From NCBI GenBank assembly GCA_013697915.1, contig JACCVY010000041.1, positions 1 to 64,000 on the forward strand: a stretch of DNA of 64,000 bases, in the 5' to 3' direction. Each line of letters starts with the position of its first letter. Position 1 is the first letter of the stretch. The position numbers were made by a program, and so were the translations under genes. Positions 24,649-34,067 of this stretch are shown piece by piece. Under the pieces are notes generated by a model, which worked only from the letters and a program-made list of their open reading frames with translations, searched no databases and was not told the DNA's origin. This DNA comes from Blastocatellia bacterium (GTDB lineage Bacteria; Acidobacteriota; Blastocatellia; Pyrinomonadales; Pyrinomonadaceae).

Positions 24649-25035
24649 ATGAACAGAGTTCCCTCGAAGCAACGCAACTCTAATATTCGCCGCGATCGTG
24701 ATGTCCGTGCCCTGTCTCGTCTGGCGCTATTGCTTTGTTGTGGACTGGTACTAGCTGGTGGTTTCGTTTTTGCAGCGCAGCAATATTTCACTGCCATTCA
24801 GTATGGCTACAAAAGTGAAAGCCTTCGTCGCGAACGCGAAAAGCTGCTCGAGGAACAGCAACACTTGATGTTGAAGAAGGAGCAGGCCTTCGCTCCGGCG
24901 CGGCTTGAATCTGAAGCGCGCGGGTTGGGCCTGAAACCTTTGTTAGCCAGCCAGGTGGGAACCCAGAAGGCCGGCAGGAGCCAAATACCAATCGCGCCGG
25001 CTTTGATAAATCCTTCCGCCTCGTTTCAGCGCTAG
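24649..25035 (+). CDS. ftsL: FtsL-like cell-division protein
   Basis: This 128-residue bitopic protein has a short basic cytoplasmic part, one membrane segment (about 24-43, SRLALLLCCGLVLAGGFVF) and a periplasmic coiled coil (SLRREREKLLEEQQHLMLKK). FtsL with its partner FtsB links FtsQ to the FtsWI synthase. Sequence conservation in the family is low, so the call rests on topology and position between rsmH and ftsI. The C-terminal tail is Pro/Ala-rich. Confidence 0.85.
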   Translation: MNRVPSKQRNSNIRRDRDVRALSRLALLLCCGLVLAGGFVFAAQQYFTAIQYGYKSESLRREREKLLEEQQHLMLKKEQAFAPARLESEARGLGLKPLLASQVGTQKAGRSQIPIAPALINPSASFQR

Positions 25036-25118
25036 TAGTCGTTAGCGATTCGCAGCTCGCCGGGAAATTGCGGTGGAGTTGCTCTCCCTCATCAGTTTGT
25101 TAGAAGGGAACCCAGGGA

Positions 25119-27218
25119 ATGTTGGCGCGCTCTTCCGCTCAATCAGAAGCACAATCCGACGTTTCGATTCGCCGCACGCTGTTTGTTGCGGCGTTCGTGG
25201 TTTTCTGGATGCTCGGCATCAGCGCGCGGTTGGTTTATTTGCAAGTTTCAAGTCACGACCGGCTCGTCGATCGGGCACACCGGCAACAGCAGGATGCAAT
25301 TGAAACTGCGCCGCAGCGCGGGCCGCTGCTCGATCGCCGCGAGCGTGAACTAGCGCGCACGATCGATACCACTTCGGTATTTGTCGCACCTGACGAATTC
25401 AAGACGGAGAAGAAGGAAACCGAGGCGCAGACGCTGGGAGAGATCGACTGCACGGCCGACAGGCTTTCTTCGGTGCTGGGTTTGAACCAGAAAGAGCTCG
25501 CCGACCAGATCACCGAGGCGAGAAAAAATGGTCGCGGCTTTCTCTGGATCGCTCGCCGCATAGATCCCGACCAGGCACAGGCGTTAGAGGCGATGGAGCT
25601 CCCCGGCGTGCACACACGCAAGGAGCCGAAACGCTTTTATCCAAACGGACCCCTCGCCGCCAACGTACTGGGCTTTGTTGGCCTCGATGGAAACGGGCTG
25701 GCCGGTATTGAACAGGCCTTCAACGAAAAAATTATTGGCGAGCCGGGCAAACTGTTCATTGAAAAAGACTCGCGTGGTTTTGCTTACGAGAGCACTGAAA
25801 TTCCCGGGCGGCCGGGCCAAACGATCGTGCTGACGATCGATCAGTCAATTCAGTACACGGCTGAAGCAGCGCTCACGTCGGCGATCGCAGAGTCGCATGC
25901 GAAGTCGGGAACTGCAATCGTCATGGATCCCCACACCGGAGAGATTCTGGCGCTGGCAAACGCGCCCACGTTTGATCCAAACAACGTAGGCGCCGCGCCG
26001 CCTGCTGCTCGTGCCAATTGGGCGCTGCAAAATATTTACGAACCCGGCTCGACATTCAAAATCGTTGCCTACTCTGCTGCCATCGAGAAAGGGCTTGCCA
26101 AACCTGACGACCACATCGATTGCCAGATGGGTTCGATCACAGTCGCCAAGCGCGTTATTCACGATCATCATCCTTTCGGAAACTTGACGCTAACCGAAGC
26201 GCTCGCCAAATCAAGTAACGTGGCCGCGATCAAACTCGGACTACGCGTCGGCGACCCCACGATGTACGACTACATCACGCGCTTTGGTTTTGGCTCGCGC
26301 ACCGGAATTGAATTGCCCGGCGAGACTGCCGGCATGATTCATCCGGTTAGTCGCTGGCTGCCTTCATCCATTGGCTCAATTGCCATCGGCCAGGAAGTTG
26401 GCGTGACTCCGGTTCAGATGGCGGCGGCTTTTGGCGCGTTGGCAAACGACGGCGTGCGCATCGCGCCGCACATTATTCGCGAGATTCGATCGGCAACGGG
26501 GACGAGCATCTATCGACCCAACCCGGAACAACATCGAGTGATCAGCAAAGACACTGCGCGCGCTCTGCGAGGAATGCTGGAAGGCGTGACGCTCAACGGG
26601 ACCGCAAAGAAGGCGCAACTGGATGGCTATACAGCCGCCGGTAAAACAGGTACGGCGCAAAAGATCGACCCGCAGACAAAACGGTATTCGAACACGAAAT
26701 ATATTGCATCGTTTGTTGGCTTCGCACCCGTCAACAATCCGGCAGTAGTCATTATCGTAGTGATTGACGAGCCGGCGGGCGCTTATCACGGCGGTGATGT
26801 GGCCGCGCCAGTGTTTCGACAGATTGCCGAACAGATTCTGCCTGAGATGGGCGTAATGCCGGACACGGAGTTTAAAAACGCGAACGAGCTGGTGGCGAGC
26901 GTACGCGAAGCACCGGCGCGGGACGCGAAACTACAAAATCAAATTGAAGAAGAGAAACGCGCAAGCGCGGCAACGTTGCCCAAGGTTGTCTCCAGGGCCA
27001 ACAGCGGCGAAGTTGTTTATGCGGTCTCAACCAACAAGTCCATGTTGATGCCTGACCTGCGCGGTCGCAGCGTGCGCGATGTGGCCCGCGCTTGTGCGCA
27101 ACTTGGTTTGCAACTAGAGGCGCATGGTGAAGGACGCGTCGTAAAGCAAACGCCCGAACCGGGAACTGAATTGCAATCGGGCCAAACGATCTTTGTCGAT
27201 TTCGGCCGGCCTAACTAA
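25119..27218 (+). CDS. ftsI: Division transpeptidase FtsI (class B PBP) with PASTA domain
   Basis: The 699-residue class B penicillin-binding protein has one N-terminal membrane helix (TLFVAAFVVFWMLGISARLVY) and a dimerisation domain. Its transpeptidase has the active-site Ser near 310 in EPGSTFK, SSN near 365 and KTG near 508 (GKTGTAQK). A PASTA domain closes the protein (MPDLRGRSVRDVARACAQLG...), as in SpoVD/PBP2x-type enzymes. It cross-links septal peptidoglycan together with FtsW, encoded further down the cluster. ATG 25119 has an AGGGA site. Confidence 0.95.
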   Translation: MLARSSAQSEAQSDVSIRRTLFVAAFVVFWMLGISARLVYLQVSSHDRLVDRAHRQQQDAIETAPQRGPLLDRRERELARTIDTTSVFVAPDEFKTEKKETEAQTLGEIDCTADRLSSVLGLNQKELADQITEARKNGRGFLWIARRIDPDQAQALEAMELPGVHTRKEPKRFYPNGPLAANVLGFVGLDGNGLAGIEQAFNEKIIGEPGKLFIEKDSRGFAYESTEIPGRPGQTIVLTIDQSIQYTAEAALTSAIAESHAKSGTAIVMDPHTGEILALANAPTFDPNNVGAAPPAARANWALQNIYEPGSTFKIVAYSAAIEKGLAKPDDHIDCQMGSITVAKRVIHDHHPFGNLTLTEALAKSSNVAAIKLGLRVGDPTMYDYITRFGFGSRTGIELPGETAGMIHPVSRWLPSSIGSIAIGQEVGVTPVQMAAAFGALANDGVRIAPHIIREIRSATGTSIYRPNPEQHRVISKDTARALRGMLEGVTLNGTAKKAQLDGYTAAGKTGTAQKIDPQTKRYSNTKYIASFVGFAPVNNPAVVIIVVIDEPAGAYHGGDVAAPVFRQIAEQILPEMGVMPDTEFKNANELVASVREAPARDAKLQNQIEEEKRASAATLPKVVSRANSGEVVYAVSTNKSMLMPDLRGRSVRDVARACAQLGLQLEAHGEGRVVKQTPEPGTELQSGQTIFVDFGRPN

Positions 27219-27263
27219 AGCTTGAAACCGGAAGTTAACTTAAACGTTCACGGAGCTAACAAC

Positions 27264-27548
27264 ATGATCCCCCAACGAACGCCGAGGAACGATCTTGCCG
27301 GAAGTGAACTTAGAGAAAGAGTAACAGCGTGCCGCAAACGATTGCGCAATAACCGGTTCACGCAGTCAGCCAGCGGCCGCGAATTCGCTGAAGATTCGTG
27401 CGCCCAGAAGGCGACATTTCTCGATGATGACTCGGCAATGAGAGAATCGTTATCGAGTATTGAATTGAGTTCGGCAGCGCTGAATGTAGGCAACGACACG
27501 CACGAAATGTTGCTGACCATGGGCACGCAAGAGGCTGGCATCACGTGA
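27264..27548 (+). CDS. Unrecognised small protein at the usual murE position
   Basis: No family was recognised. The 94-residue frame from ATG 27264 is preceded by GGAG at 8 nt, and its TGA stop overlaps the GTG start of murF (GTGA), which suggests a real, coupled gene. The sequence is polar and Ser/Arg-rich (AGSELRERVTACRKRLRNN, MRESLSSIELSSAALN), with no membrane segment. In most dcw clusters murE lies here. This ORF is far too short and lacks any Mur ligase motif, so it is not a murE remnant that I can recognise. Confidence 0.65.
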   Translation: MIPQRTPRNDLAGSELRERVTACRKRLRNNRFTQSASGREFAEDSCAQKATFLDDDSAMRESLSSIELSSAALNVGNDTHEMLLTMGTQEAGIT

Positions 27549-29008
27549 AGGTTGGGGAAGCATCGCTTTTAATGGGCGCGAACGCCGCCGGCGTAAGCGC
27601 CGAGTTGTTTGACAAAGAAATTAAAGACTTTTCGATTGACTCGCGATCGGTTGGCGCGGGCGAGCTTTTCTTTGCTCTGTCGCAGGAAGACTACGCTCGC
27701 GCCGGCTTTAACGGCACTTTCGCTGACGCGCATCAATACATCGCCGACGCTCTGGCGCAGGGAGCAGTTGCCGCTGTCGCTCGCGTTGACCGAGTACGCG
27801 ATGACGCAAACCTGCAACGATTGAAAGATCGTTTGCTGTTGGTTGACGATGCGATTGCGGCATTGCAGACGCTGGCCCATCGCGTTTACGAGCGCTGGGG
27901 GAAACCGGTCGTGGCTATCACCGGCAGCGCCGGAAAAACCACCGCCAAGGAATTGACCGCCCATCTTTTAAGCAAGAGCGGGCGGCGCGTTTTAAAGAGC
28001 GAGAAGAACTACAATAACGGTCTTGGCTTGCCGCTTTCAGTTTTGCAAATGGTGAGCGAAGGCCAGACGCCGGATCAGTTTGATGTGGCAGTACTCGAAA
28101 TGGGAATGTCGTCACCTACTCATGAGATTCGGCGGTTGTGCGAGATCACGCCGCCTGACGTCGCGGTCGAGTTGATGGTGGCGCCGGTGCATCTTGAGTA
28201 TCTCGGGACCATCGAAAACATCGCCGCCGCCAAGGCGGAACTGATTGAAGGATTAAAGCCCGACGGCGTCGCGGTCTTGAATGCGGATGACGCGTTGGTC
28301 ATGCGCATGCGCGAGAAGCACGCGGGCCGCGCCATAACATTCGGTATTGAGAATAAGGCGAATGTTACTGCGAAGGAGATCGACGCTAGTCACCTGGGGT
28401 TGATTAGTTTTCGTTTGCAAACGCCGTTGGGAGACTCGCCTGCTACGCTGCCGATGAGTGGGCGTCATAACCTGATGAACGCGTTGGCGGCGGCGGCAGT
28501 CGCCACATCTTTTGGCGTTACGCCGGAAAAGATCGCGGAGGCGTTCAGGAGTGCGGAACCGCCACCCATGCGCGGCGAAGTGCTCGATTTTGCGGCCGGG
28601 TTCCGGGTTGTTGATGATTCGTACAACTCGAATCCGCGCTCGCTGGTGAACATGGTGCGGACGATAACCGAAGGTGGAACTCACTCGTCGCGACGCATCG
28701 TGATAGCGGGGGAGATGCTGGAACTCGGGCCCGACGCGGCGGCGCTTCATCGCAAAGCGGGAGCCGAAATTGCCGCGGCCGGCATTGACGTCTTGTGGGG
28801 CGTGCGCGGACTTGCCGCAGAGATTATCGCCGGTGCTAGCGAAGCCGGCCTGAAGGAAACAAGATTCTTTGCCGATTCAAATGAAGCGGCGCGCGCCATC
28901 GTGATGGAGACAAGAGAAGGCGACCTGGTTTTGATTAAGGGTTCGCGGGGAGTTGCCACCGACAAGATAGTCAGCGCTATTCGAGATCGATTTCCGCTTG
29001 CAGGTTAA
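27545..29008 (+). CDS. murF: UDP-MurNAc-tripeptide--D-Ala-D-Ala ligase MurF
   Basis: MurF adds D-Ala-D-Ala to the UDP-MurNAc tripeptide. The 487-residue Mur ligase shows FSIDSRSVGAGELFFAL, the ATP loop ITGSAGKTTAKELTAHLL near 120, the KNYNNGLGLPLSVL stretch typical of MurF, VLEMGMSSPTHEIRRL, and VVDDSYNSNPRSL. Start is GTG overlapping the previous stop. Followed 25 nt later by mraY. Confidence 0.95.
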   Translation: MKVGEASLLMGANAAGVSAELFDKEIKDFSIDSRSVGAGELFFALSQEDYARAGFNGTFADAHQYIADALAQGAVAAVARVDRVRDDANLQRLKDRLLLVDDAIAALQTLAHRVYERWGKPVVAITGSAGKTTAKELTAHLLSKSGRRVLKSEKNYNNGLGLPLSVLQMVSEGQTPDQFDVAVLEMGMSSPTHEIRRLCEITPPDVAVELMVAPVHLEYLGTIENIAAAKAELIEGLKPDGVAVLNADDALVMRMREKHAGRAITFGIENKANVTAKEIDASHLGLISFRLQTPLGDSPATLPMSGRHNLMNALAAAAVATSFGVTPEKIAEAFRSAEPPPMRGEVLDFAAGFRVVDDSYNSNPRSLVNMVRTITEGGTHSSRRIVIAGEMLELGPDAAALHRKAGAEIAAAGIDVLWGVRGLAAEIIAGASEAGLKETRFFADSNEAARAIVMETREGDLVLIKGSRGVATDKIVSAIRDRFPLAG

Positions 29009-29033
29009 GACGAACAGGCCTTAGCGAAAACAG

Positions 29034-30188
29034 ATGATCTATTACGTTTTATACGAACTGTTTTATGGTCACTTCAAGGACAAGGATTGGTATCTGGTCA
29101 AGGCGCTCAATGTTTTTCAGTACGTTACTTTTCGCACCGCCTATGCCTCGATCACAGCATTGTTGTTGTCGTTATTGTTTGGCGGCAGGCTGATCCAAGG
29201 TTTACGAAAATGGAATATCGGACAACAGATTCGCGAAGAAGGGCCGCAGGGACACATGGCCAAGCGCGGCACGCCAACGATGGGAGGCGTGCTGATTGTC
29301 GGTTCGGTAATAGGTTCGACTTTGCTGTGGGCGCGGCTGTCGAGCGTGTATGTCTGGATCGTCGTGATCGCGACGCTGTTGTTTGGCGCCATTGGTTTTG
29401 CCGACGACTACTACAAGATGGCGAAGCAGCGCAGTCTTGGTTTGACCGGCAAGCAAAAGCTTCTGGGCCAATTACTCGTTGCGGTCGGTGTTTGGATCGT
29501 TCTTTTCATTCTGACCAAATATTTTGCGAGCGATTATTCGTGGAACGTCAGCATACCGTTTCTGAAGTGGACTGCGGATCCAACCGGCAAGAGTTATATC
29601 GGTCCCTATTTTTACCTGGTGCTGATCATTATCGTGTTGCTGGGTTCGTCCAACGCAGTGAATTTGACGGACGGCCTGGATGGTTTGGCCATCAGCGTGA
29701 CGTTCATCGCGATGACCGCGCTGACGGGCTTTACCTATCTCGCCAGCGATGCGCGTTGGGCGCATTACCTGGAATTAACGCACCGGCCTGAGGCGGCCGA
29801 ATTGACAGTCTTTTGCGGCGCTATGGCGGGCGCGAGTCTGGGCTTCCTTTGGTACAACGCGCCGCCGGCCGAAGTTTTTATGGGCGACGTCGGCAGCCTG
29901 GCCATTGGCGGCGCAATTGGCACGGTGGCTGTACTGACAAAGCAGGAGTTCATGCTGCTGATGGTGGGAGGCGTGTTTGTAATCGAAGCGCTTTCGGTCG
30001 TGTTGCAGGTTAGCGTTTTCAAGATGACGAAACGCACAACGGGCACCGGGCGGCGCATGTTCAAGATGACGCCGCTGCACCACCACTTTGAAATGCAGGA
30101 TTGGAAGGAGTCGAAGATCGTCTTTCGCTTTTTGATTCTGGCGATCCTGTTTGCCTTGTTAAGTCTGTCGACTCTAAAGCTGCGCTGA
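29034..30188 (+). CDS. mraY: Phospho-N-acetylmuramoyl-pentapeptide transferase MraY
   Basis: MraY moves phospho-MurNAc-pentapeptide onto undecaprenyl phosphate to give lipid I at the inner membrane. The 384-residue protein has about ten membrane helices and the family's [51 protein letters not shown] and TPLHHHFEM motifs with the catalytic aspartates. Length is normal. Its stop directly abuts the murD start. Confidence 0.98.
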   Translation: MIYYVLYELFYGHFKDKDWYLVKALNVFQYVTFRTAYASITALLLSLLFGGRLIQGLRKWNIGQQIREEGPQGHMAKRGTPTMGGVLIVGSVIGSTLLWARLSSVYVWIVVIATLLFGAIGFADDYYKMAKQRSLGLTGKQKLLGQLLVAVGVWIVLFILTKYFASDYSWNVSIPFLKWTADPTGKSYIGPYFYLVLIIIVLLGSSNAVNLTDGLDGLAISVTFIAMTALTGFTYLASDARWAHYLELTHRPEAAELTVFCGAMAGASLGFLWYNAPPAEVFMGDVGSLAIGGAIGTVAVLTKQEFMLLMVGGVFVIEALSVVLQVSVFKMTKRTTGTGRRMFKMTPLHHHFEMQDWKESKIVFRFLILAILFALLSLSTLKLR

Positions 30189-31643
30189 ATGAACGTCGAC
30201 GGCAAGAAAGTTCTGGTAATGGGAGCGGCGCGCAGTGGAATTGCCTGTGCAAGGTTTTTGGCAAAGCGCGGTGCAACGGTCGCGCTCAACGATGCGAAGT
30301 CCCTTGAAGAGTGGAATGCCGAAGCGCTCGCATTGAAAACCGAAGGCGTCGGGTTGTTGCCTGGGGACGTGCCCAGTTGGTTGTTGGACCAGATCGAATT
30401 GGTGATTGTCAGTCCGGGCGTGCCAACGAAATCTATTCCAATTCGCTATGCTCAACGGGCCGGCGCAGAAGTAATCGGCGAAGTTGAGCTGGCGTCACGA
30501 TTCTTGAATGGACGCGTGGTCGCGATAACGGGCTCGAATGGCAAGACCACGACGACCACGCTTGTTGGAGAGTTTTTGAAGAACGCAGGTGTGCCAACGC
30601 AGGTAGGCGGCAACATCGGCACACCATTGATTTCGCTGGTCGAGAGCTCGCGTGACGATGGCTGGACGGTCGCCGAGCTATCGAGTTTTCAGCTGGAGAC
30701 GATCAAGGATTTTCATCCAGCGGTGGCAGCCGTGCTCAACGTTACGCCGAATCACATGGATCGTTACGAATCATTAACTGACTACGCCGCCGCCAAGCAC
30801 CGGATTTTTATGAATCAAACTGCGGGCGACCTGGCGATTCTGAATGCAGACGACGAAATCGTTTCGAGTTGGGCAAGCGGTCTGCGTGCCGCTGTAGTCA
30901 GGTTCAGCGTCAGGCAGGAACTCGATGAAGGTCTGTTCCTGCGCGGCCGCGAAATTCTTTCGCGCACAAAAGACAACGAAAAGGTTTTGCTGCAACGCGA
31001 TGAAATGAAACTGCGTGGTCTGCACAATGTTGAGAACGTGCTGGCGGCGCTGGCAGCGGGCTTGGCTTGTGGCGCGGCGCCCGACTCGATGCGGGAAACG
31101 CTGAAGAGTTTTGAGCCAGTCGAGCATCGCCTGGAGTTTGTTTCCGAGTTGAATGGAGTGAAGTTTTATAACGACTCGAAAGCAACGAGCGTTGATGCGA
31201 CGCTGAAAGCGCTGGAGGCTTTTGCGAATGAGCCGGGAAAGATCGTTTTGATTGTTGGCGGGCGTGGGAAGAAGGCGCCGTACCTGCCGCTGGCGCCGCT
31301 GATTCGCGAGAAGGCGCGCAAGTTGATTTTGATCGGCGAAGACGCGCCAACGATTGCTGAAGAGTTGGGAGAATTTACAACGACTGAGTTTGCAACGGAC
31401 ATGAGGAACGCAGTCACGATTTCATTTCAGTCAGCCGAACCCGGCGACATTGTCTTGCTCGCGCCCGCGTGCGCAAGTTTCGACATGTTCGATAGTTTTG
31501 AGCATCGCGGATGTGTCTTCAAACAGGAAGTTTCGAGTTTGGAGTTTCGAGTTTCGAGTTCAGAACACACCCAGAATTCCGTAAACGTTGAACCGCAAAC
31601 CAGCAACTCGAAACTCGAAACTCGAAACTCGAAACTCGAGTAG
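30189..31643 (+). CDS. murD: UDP-MurNAc-L-Ala--D-Glu ligase MurD with repeat-encoded tail
   Basis: MurD adds D-glutamate to UDP-MurNAc-L-Ala. The 484-residue protein has VLVMGAARSGIACARFL, the ATP loop ITGSNGKTTTTTLVGE near 113, VTPNHMDRYESL, and FYNDSKATSVDATLKAL. It is about 35 residues longer than usual. The extra tail (from about 447, SSLEFRVSSSEHTQ... to SKLETRNSKLE) is the translation of a GTTTCGA/ACTCGAA palindrome lying inside the frame. The enzyme core ends with CASFDMFDSFEHRG as expected. ftsW starts 2 nt after the stop. Confidence 0.96.
   Translation: MNVDGKKVLVMGAARSGIACARFLAKRGATVALNDAKSLEEWNAEALALKTEGVGLLPGDVPSWLLDQIELVIVSPGVPTKSIPIRYAQRAGAEVIGEVELASRFLNGRVVAITGSNGKTTTTTLVGEFLKNAGVPTQVGGNIGTPLISLVESSRDDGWTVAELSSFQLETIKDFHPAVAAVLNVTPNHMDRYESLTDYAAAKHRIFMNQTAGDLAILNADDEIVSSWASGLRAAVVRFSVRQELDEGLFLRGREILSRTKDNEKVLLQRDEMKLRGLHNVENVLAALAAGLACGAAPDSMRETLKSFEPVEHRLEFVSELNGVKFYNDSKATSVDATLKALEAFANEPGKIVLIVGGRGKKAPYLPLAPLIREKARKLILIGEDAPTIAEELGEFTTTEFATDMRNAVTISFQSAEPGDIVLLAPACASFDMFDSFEHRGCVFKQEVSSLEFRVSSSEHTQNSVNVEPQTSNSKLETRNSKLE
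31529..31641. repeat. Word-repeat palindrome inside the 3' end of murD (GTTTCGA family)
   Basis: The left arm (31529..31560) repeats GTTTCGA with drift. The right arm (31605..31641) has four copies of ACTCGAA. Separation is about 45 nt. Unlike the others, the whole hairpin is translated as the C-terminal tail of MurD. Confidence 0.9.
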
Positions 31644-31645
31644 TT

Positions 31646-32845
31646 ATGGCAAAGAAACTTTATCCGGACAAATGGCTTTTCGCGGCGACCATAGGGTTGG
31701 CGCTGTTTGGCGTGGTCATGGTTTACAGCGCCTCGGCGGTGATAGCCCAACGCGAGAATGGCAGCCAGTACTATTACGTGATCAAGCAAGCCATCTGGAC
31801 GTCGATCGGTTTCGTTGTGATGCTCGCCGCCATGCAGTTTGATTACAACCGGCTGCGCGATCGGCGCATTGTTTACGGTCTGCTGTTGTTGACGGTGCTG
31901 ATGCTGCTGGCTGTCTTCGCTTTTGGAAGAATTAACGGCGCGCATCGTTGGATCAAGTTCAAAGGGTTTTCAATTCAGCCTTCAGAGCTGTCCAAACTCG
32001 TGCTGGCTCTCTTTCTCGCGTACTTCCTCGAGAAGCATGCCGGCGATGAGCAATCGTTCTGGCGCACTTTTGTCCCGTGCGCTTTCATAACTGGATTGCT
32101 GGCCGTGTTGGTGGTGGCAGAGCCGGACTTGGGAACGGCAATGATGTTGGCGGTCATTTTCGGCGTTCTGATTTACACCTCCGGCGCGCGCCTTTTGCAT
32201 TTGGGAATGGTCGCAGCGCCGGCGTTGGTTGGAGTGGCGGGATTATTGATCTTTGTTCCGTTTCGCATGCGACGAATGATCATGTTTCTCGATCCCTGGG
32301 CGGATCCGCGCGGCAGCGGTTTTCAAGTTGTGCAATCCCTGATCGCAATTGGTTCGGGTGGTCCAAATGGATTGGGGTTCGCGCAAGGTAAGCAGAAAAT
32401 GATGTTTCTGCCTTTTGCACATTCTGATTTTATTTTCGCAGTCATCGGCGAAGAGCTCGGACTGATTGGGACCTTGACTGTGCTGTTGATCTTCGGGCTG
32501 TTTTTGTGGCGCGGCATTCGTACTTCGCTGCTGGCGCCCGATCGTTTCGGCATGCTGCTGTCGTTGGGTTTAGTCACGGGCATCGTTGCCCAGGCACTTT
32601 TCAACATTAGCGTCGTGCTGTCGCTGGTGCCGACCAAGGGGATTCCGCTGCCGTTCATTTCATACGGCGGTTCGTCGCTGGTGCCGACGCTGGCGGCGGT
32701 TGGCATCTTGCTGAACATCTCGCAGCACGCTACGGGCTCGGTGAATTTGTCAGCTCTGAGATCCAGTCGCACTGTGGCTGACAGAAAGCCAGGCAGGTTG
32801 CGGGTGGCGCCGGCAAGACGCGTAGCATCGTCGAGGTTTGGATAG
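31646..32845 (+). CDS. ftsW: Division-specific peptidoglycan glycosyltransferase FtsW
   Basis: FtsW is a SEDS-family polymerase that extends septal glycan strands with FtsI. The 399-residue protein has about ten membrane helices and SEDS motifs: RWIKFKGFSIQPSELSKLVL near 107-126, ADPRGSGFQVVQSLIAIGSGG, FAVIGEELGLIG and the C-terminal KGIPLPFISYGGSSLV. The C-terminus is basic. It overlaps the open frame ahead of murG by a few bases. Confidence 0.96.
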   Translation: MAKKLYPDKWLFAATIGLALFGVVMVYSASAVIAQRENGSQYYYVIKQAIWTSIGFVVMLAAMQFDYNRLRDRRIVYGLLLLTVLMLLAVFAFGRINGAHRWIKFKGFSIQPSELSKLVLALFLAYFLEKHAGDEQSFWRTFVPCAFITGLLAVLVVAEPDLGTAMMLAVIFGVLIYTSGARLLHLGMVAAPALVGVAGLLIFVPFRMRRMIMFLDPWADPRGSGFQVVQSLIAIGSGGPNGLGFAQGKQKMMFLPFAHSDFIFAVIGEELGLIGTLTVLLIFGLFLWRGIRTSLLAPDRFGMLLSLGLVTGIVAQALFNISVVLSLVPTKGIPLPFISYGGSSLVPTLAAVGILLNISQHATGSVNLSALRSSRTVADRKPGRLRVAPARRVASSRFG

Positions 32846-32849
32846 CGCG

Positions 32850-33944
32850 ATGCGCGTACTGATCGCGGCCGGCGGCACAGGCGGCCACATTTATCCCGGC
32901 ATCGCGGTGGCGAAAGAGATTGTGCGCCGCCAGCCAAACTCTGAAGTGAGGTTTGTTGGCACAGCGCGCGGACTTGAAAACAAGCTGGTCCCTCAGGCGG
33001 GGTTTGAACTTTCGCTCATTGACAGCACAGGGTTGAAGAACGTTGGTGTCGCGGCGCGCGTCCGCGGTTTGTTGGTGTTGCCAAAAAGTCTGCGGCAGGC
33101 GCGAGCGCTGATTAAAGGATTTCGACCGAATGTGGTCATCGGCGCCGGCGGTTATGTTTCGGGCCCGGTTCTTTTGTCGGCGTCGTTCGGGAAGTTGCCG
33201 ACGCTGGTGATGGAATCTAATGCCCTGCCGGGATGGACCAATCGCGTGCTGGCACGTTTTATTAATAAGGCAGCAGTTTCTTTTGACGCCGCGCTGCCGT
33301 TCTTTCGCGGCAAGGGTGTGGTTACCGGCAATCCGGTGCGACGCGAGTTCTTTGAGATAACGCAAAAGCAGCGCGACCCGGCGCAATTGTCTATATTGAT
33401 CTTTGGCGGCTCGCAGGGCGCACATGCAATCAACGAAGCGATGGTTGGTGCGTTGCCACTGCTTGGTGAAGTTAAGCCCAGGTTGCGACTCACGCATCAA
33501 ACAGGTGAGGCGGACTATGAAAAGGTTGCGTCAGGCTACGAGATCTCGGGCTGGGGCGATCAAGCGAGCATTAGGAAGTACATTGACGACATGGTCGCCG
33601 CATTTGTCGAAGCCGATTTAGTGATTAGCCGCGCCGGAGCGACCACTACCGCGGAATTGATTGCCGCGGGAAAGGCTTCGCTGATGATTCCGTTTCCGCT
33701 TGCGGCCGACGATCATCAACGAAAGAACGCCGAAGCAATGGAGGCCGGGGGAGCAGCGAAGATGATCTTGCAGCAGGATTTATCGCCGCAAAGATTGGCG
33801 GATGAGGTTGAGAATCTGGTTCGCGAACCTGAAAAGGTCACGGCCATGGAGCACGCCGCTCGCGCACTGGGCCGTGGCGATGCCGCCGCGAAGGTCGTTG
33901 ATTTGGTTGAGGAAATGGTTGGAAAAGTAGGCAGAAAGCAGTAG
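32850..33944 (+). CDS. murG: Lipid II synthase MurG
   Basis: MurG adds GlcNAc from UDP-GlcNAc to lipid I on the cytoplasmic side of the membrane. The 364-residue GT28 enzyme shows VLIAAGGTGGHIYPGIAVAKE, GFRPNVVIGAGGYVSGPVLL, IFGGSQGAHAINEAM and ISRAGATTTAELIAAGKASL. ATG 32850 was chosen over an in-frame TTG at 32838 that lies in the ftsW end. The final residues (GRKQ) and stop are encoded by the beginning of a GTAGGCA word repeat. Confidence 0.97.
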   Translation: MRVLIAAGGTGGHIYPGIAVAKEIVRRQPNSEVRFVGTARGLENKLVPQAGFELSLIDSTGLKNVGVAARVRGLLVLPKSLRQARALIKGFRPNVVIGAGGYVSGPVLLSASFGKLPTLVMESNALPGWTNRVLARFINKAAVSFDAALPFFRGKGVVTGNPVRREFFEITQKQRDPAQLSILIFGGSQGAHAINEAMVGALPLLGEVKPRLRLTHQTGEADYEKVASGYEISGWGDQASIRKYIDDMVAAFVEADLVISRAGATTTAELIAAGKASLMIPFPLAADDHQRKNAEAMEAGGAAKMILQQDLSPQRLADEVENLVREPEKVTAMEHAARALGRGDAAAKVVDLVEEMVGKVGRKQ

Positions 33945-34062
33945 GCAGTAGGCAGTAGGCAGAAGGCGAAATATCGGATTCAAAATTTCAAATTTCAAAT
34001 TTCAAAATGCAAAGACCAAAGACCAAAGACCAACTGACGACTGACCACTAACCACTGACTAA
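33927..34062. repeat. Composite word-repeat region between murG and murC
   Basis: Four word families follow one another: GTAGGCA (about 5 copies), TTTCAAA (3), AAGACCA (3) and CTGACCA/CTGACGA (3). Unlike the palindromes elsewhere, the reverse complements are not present here, so this may be a composite of half repeats. It includes the murG stop codon. Confidence 0.85.
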
Positions 34063-34067
34063 AGAAA

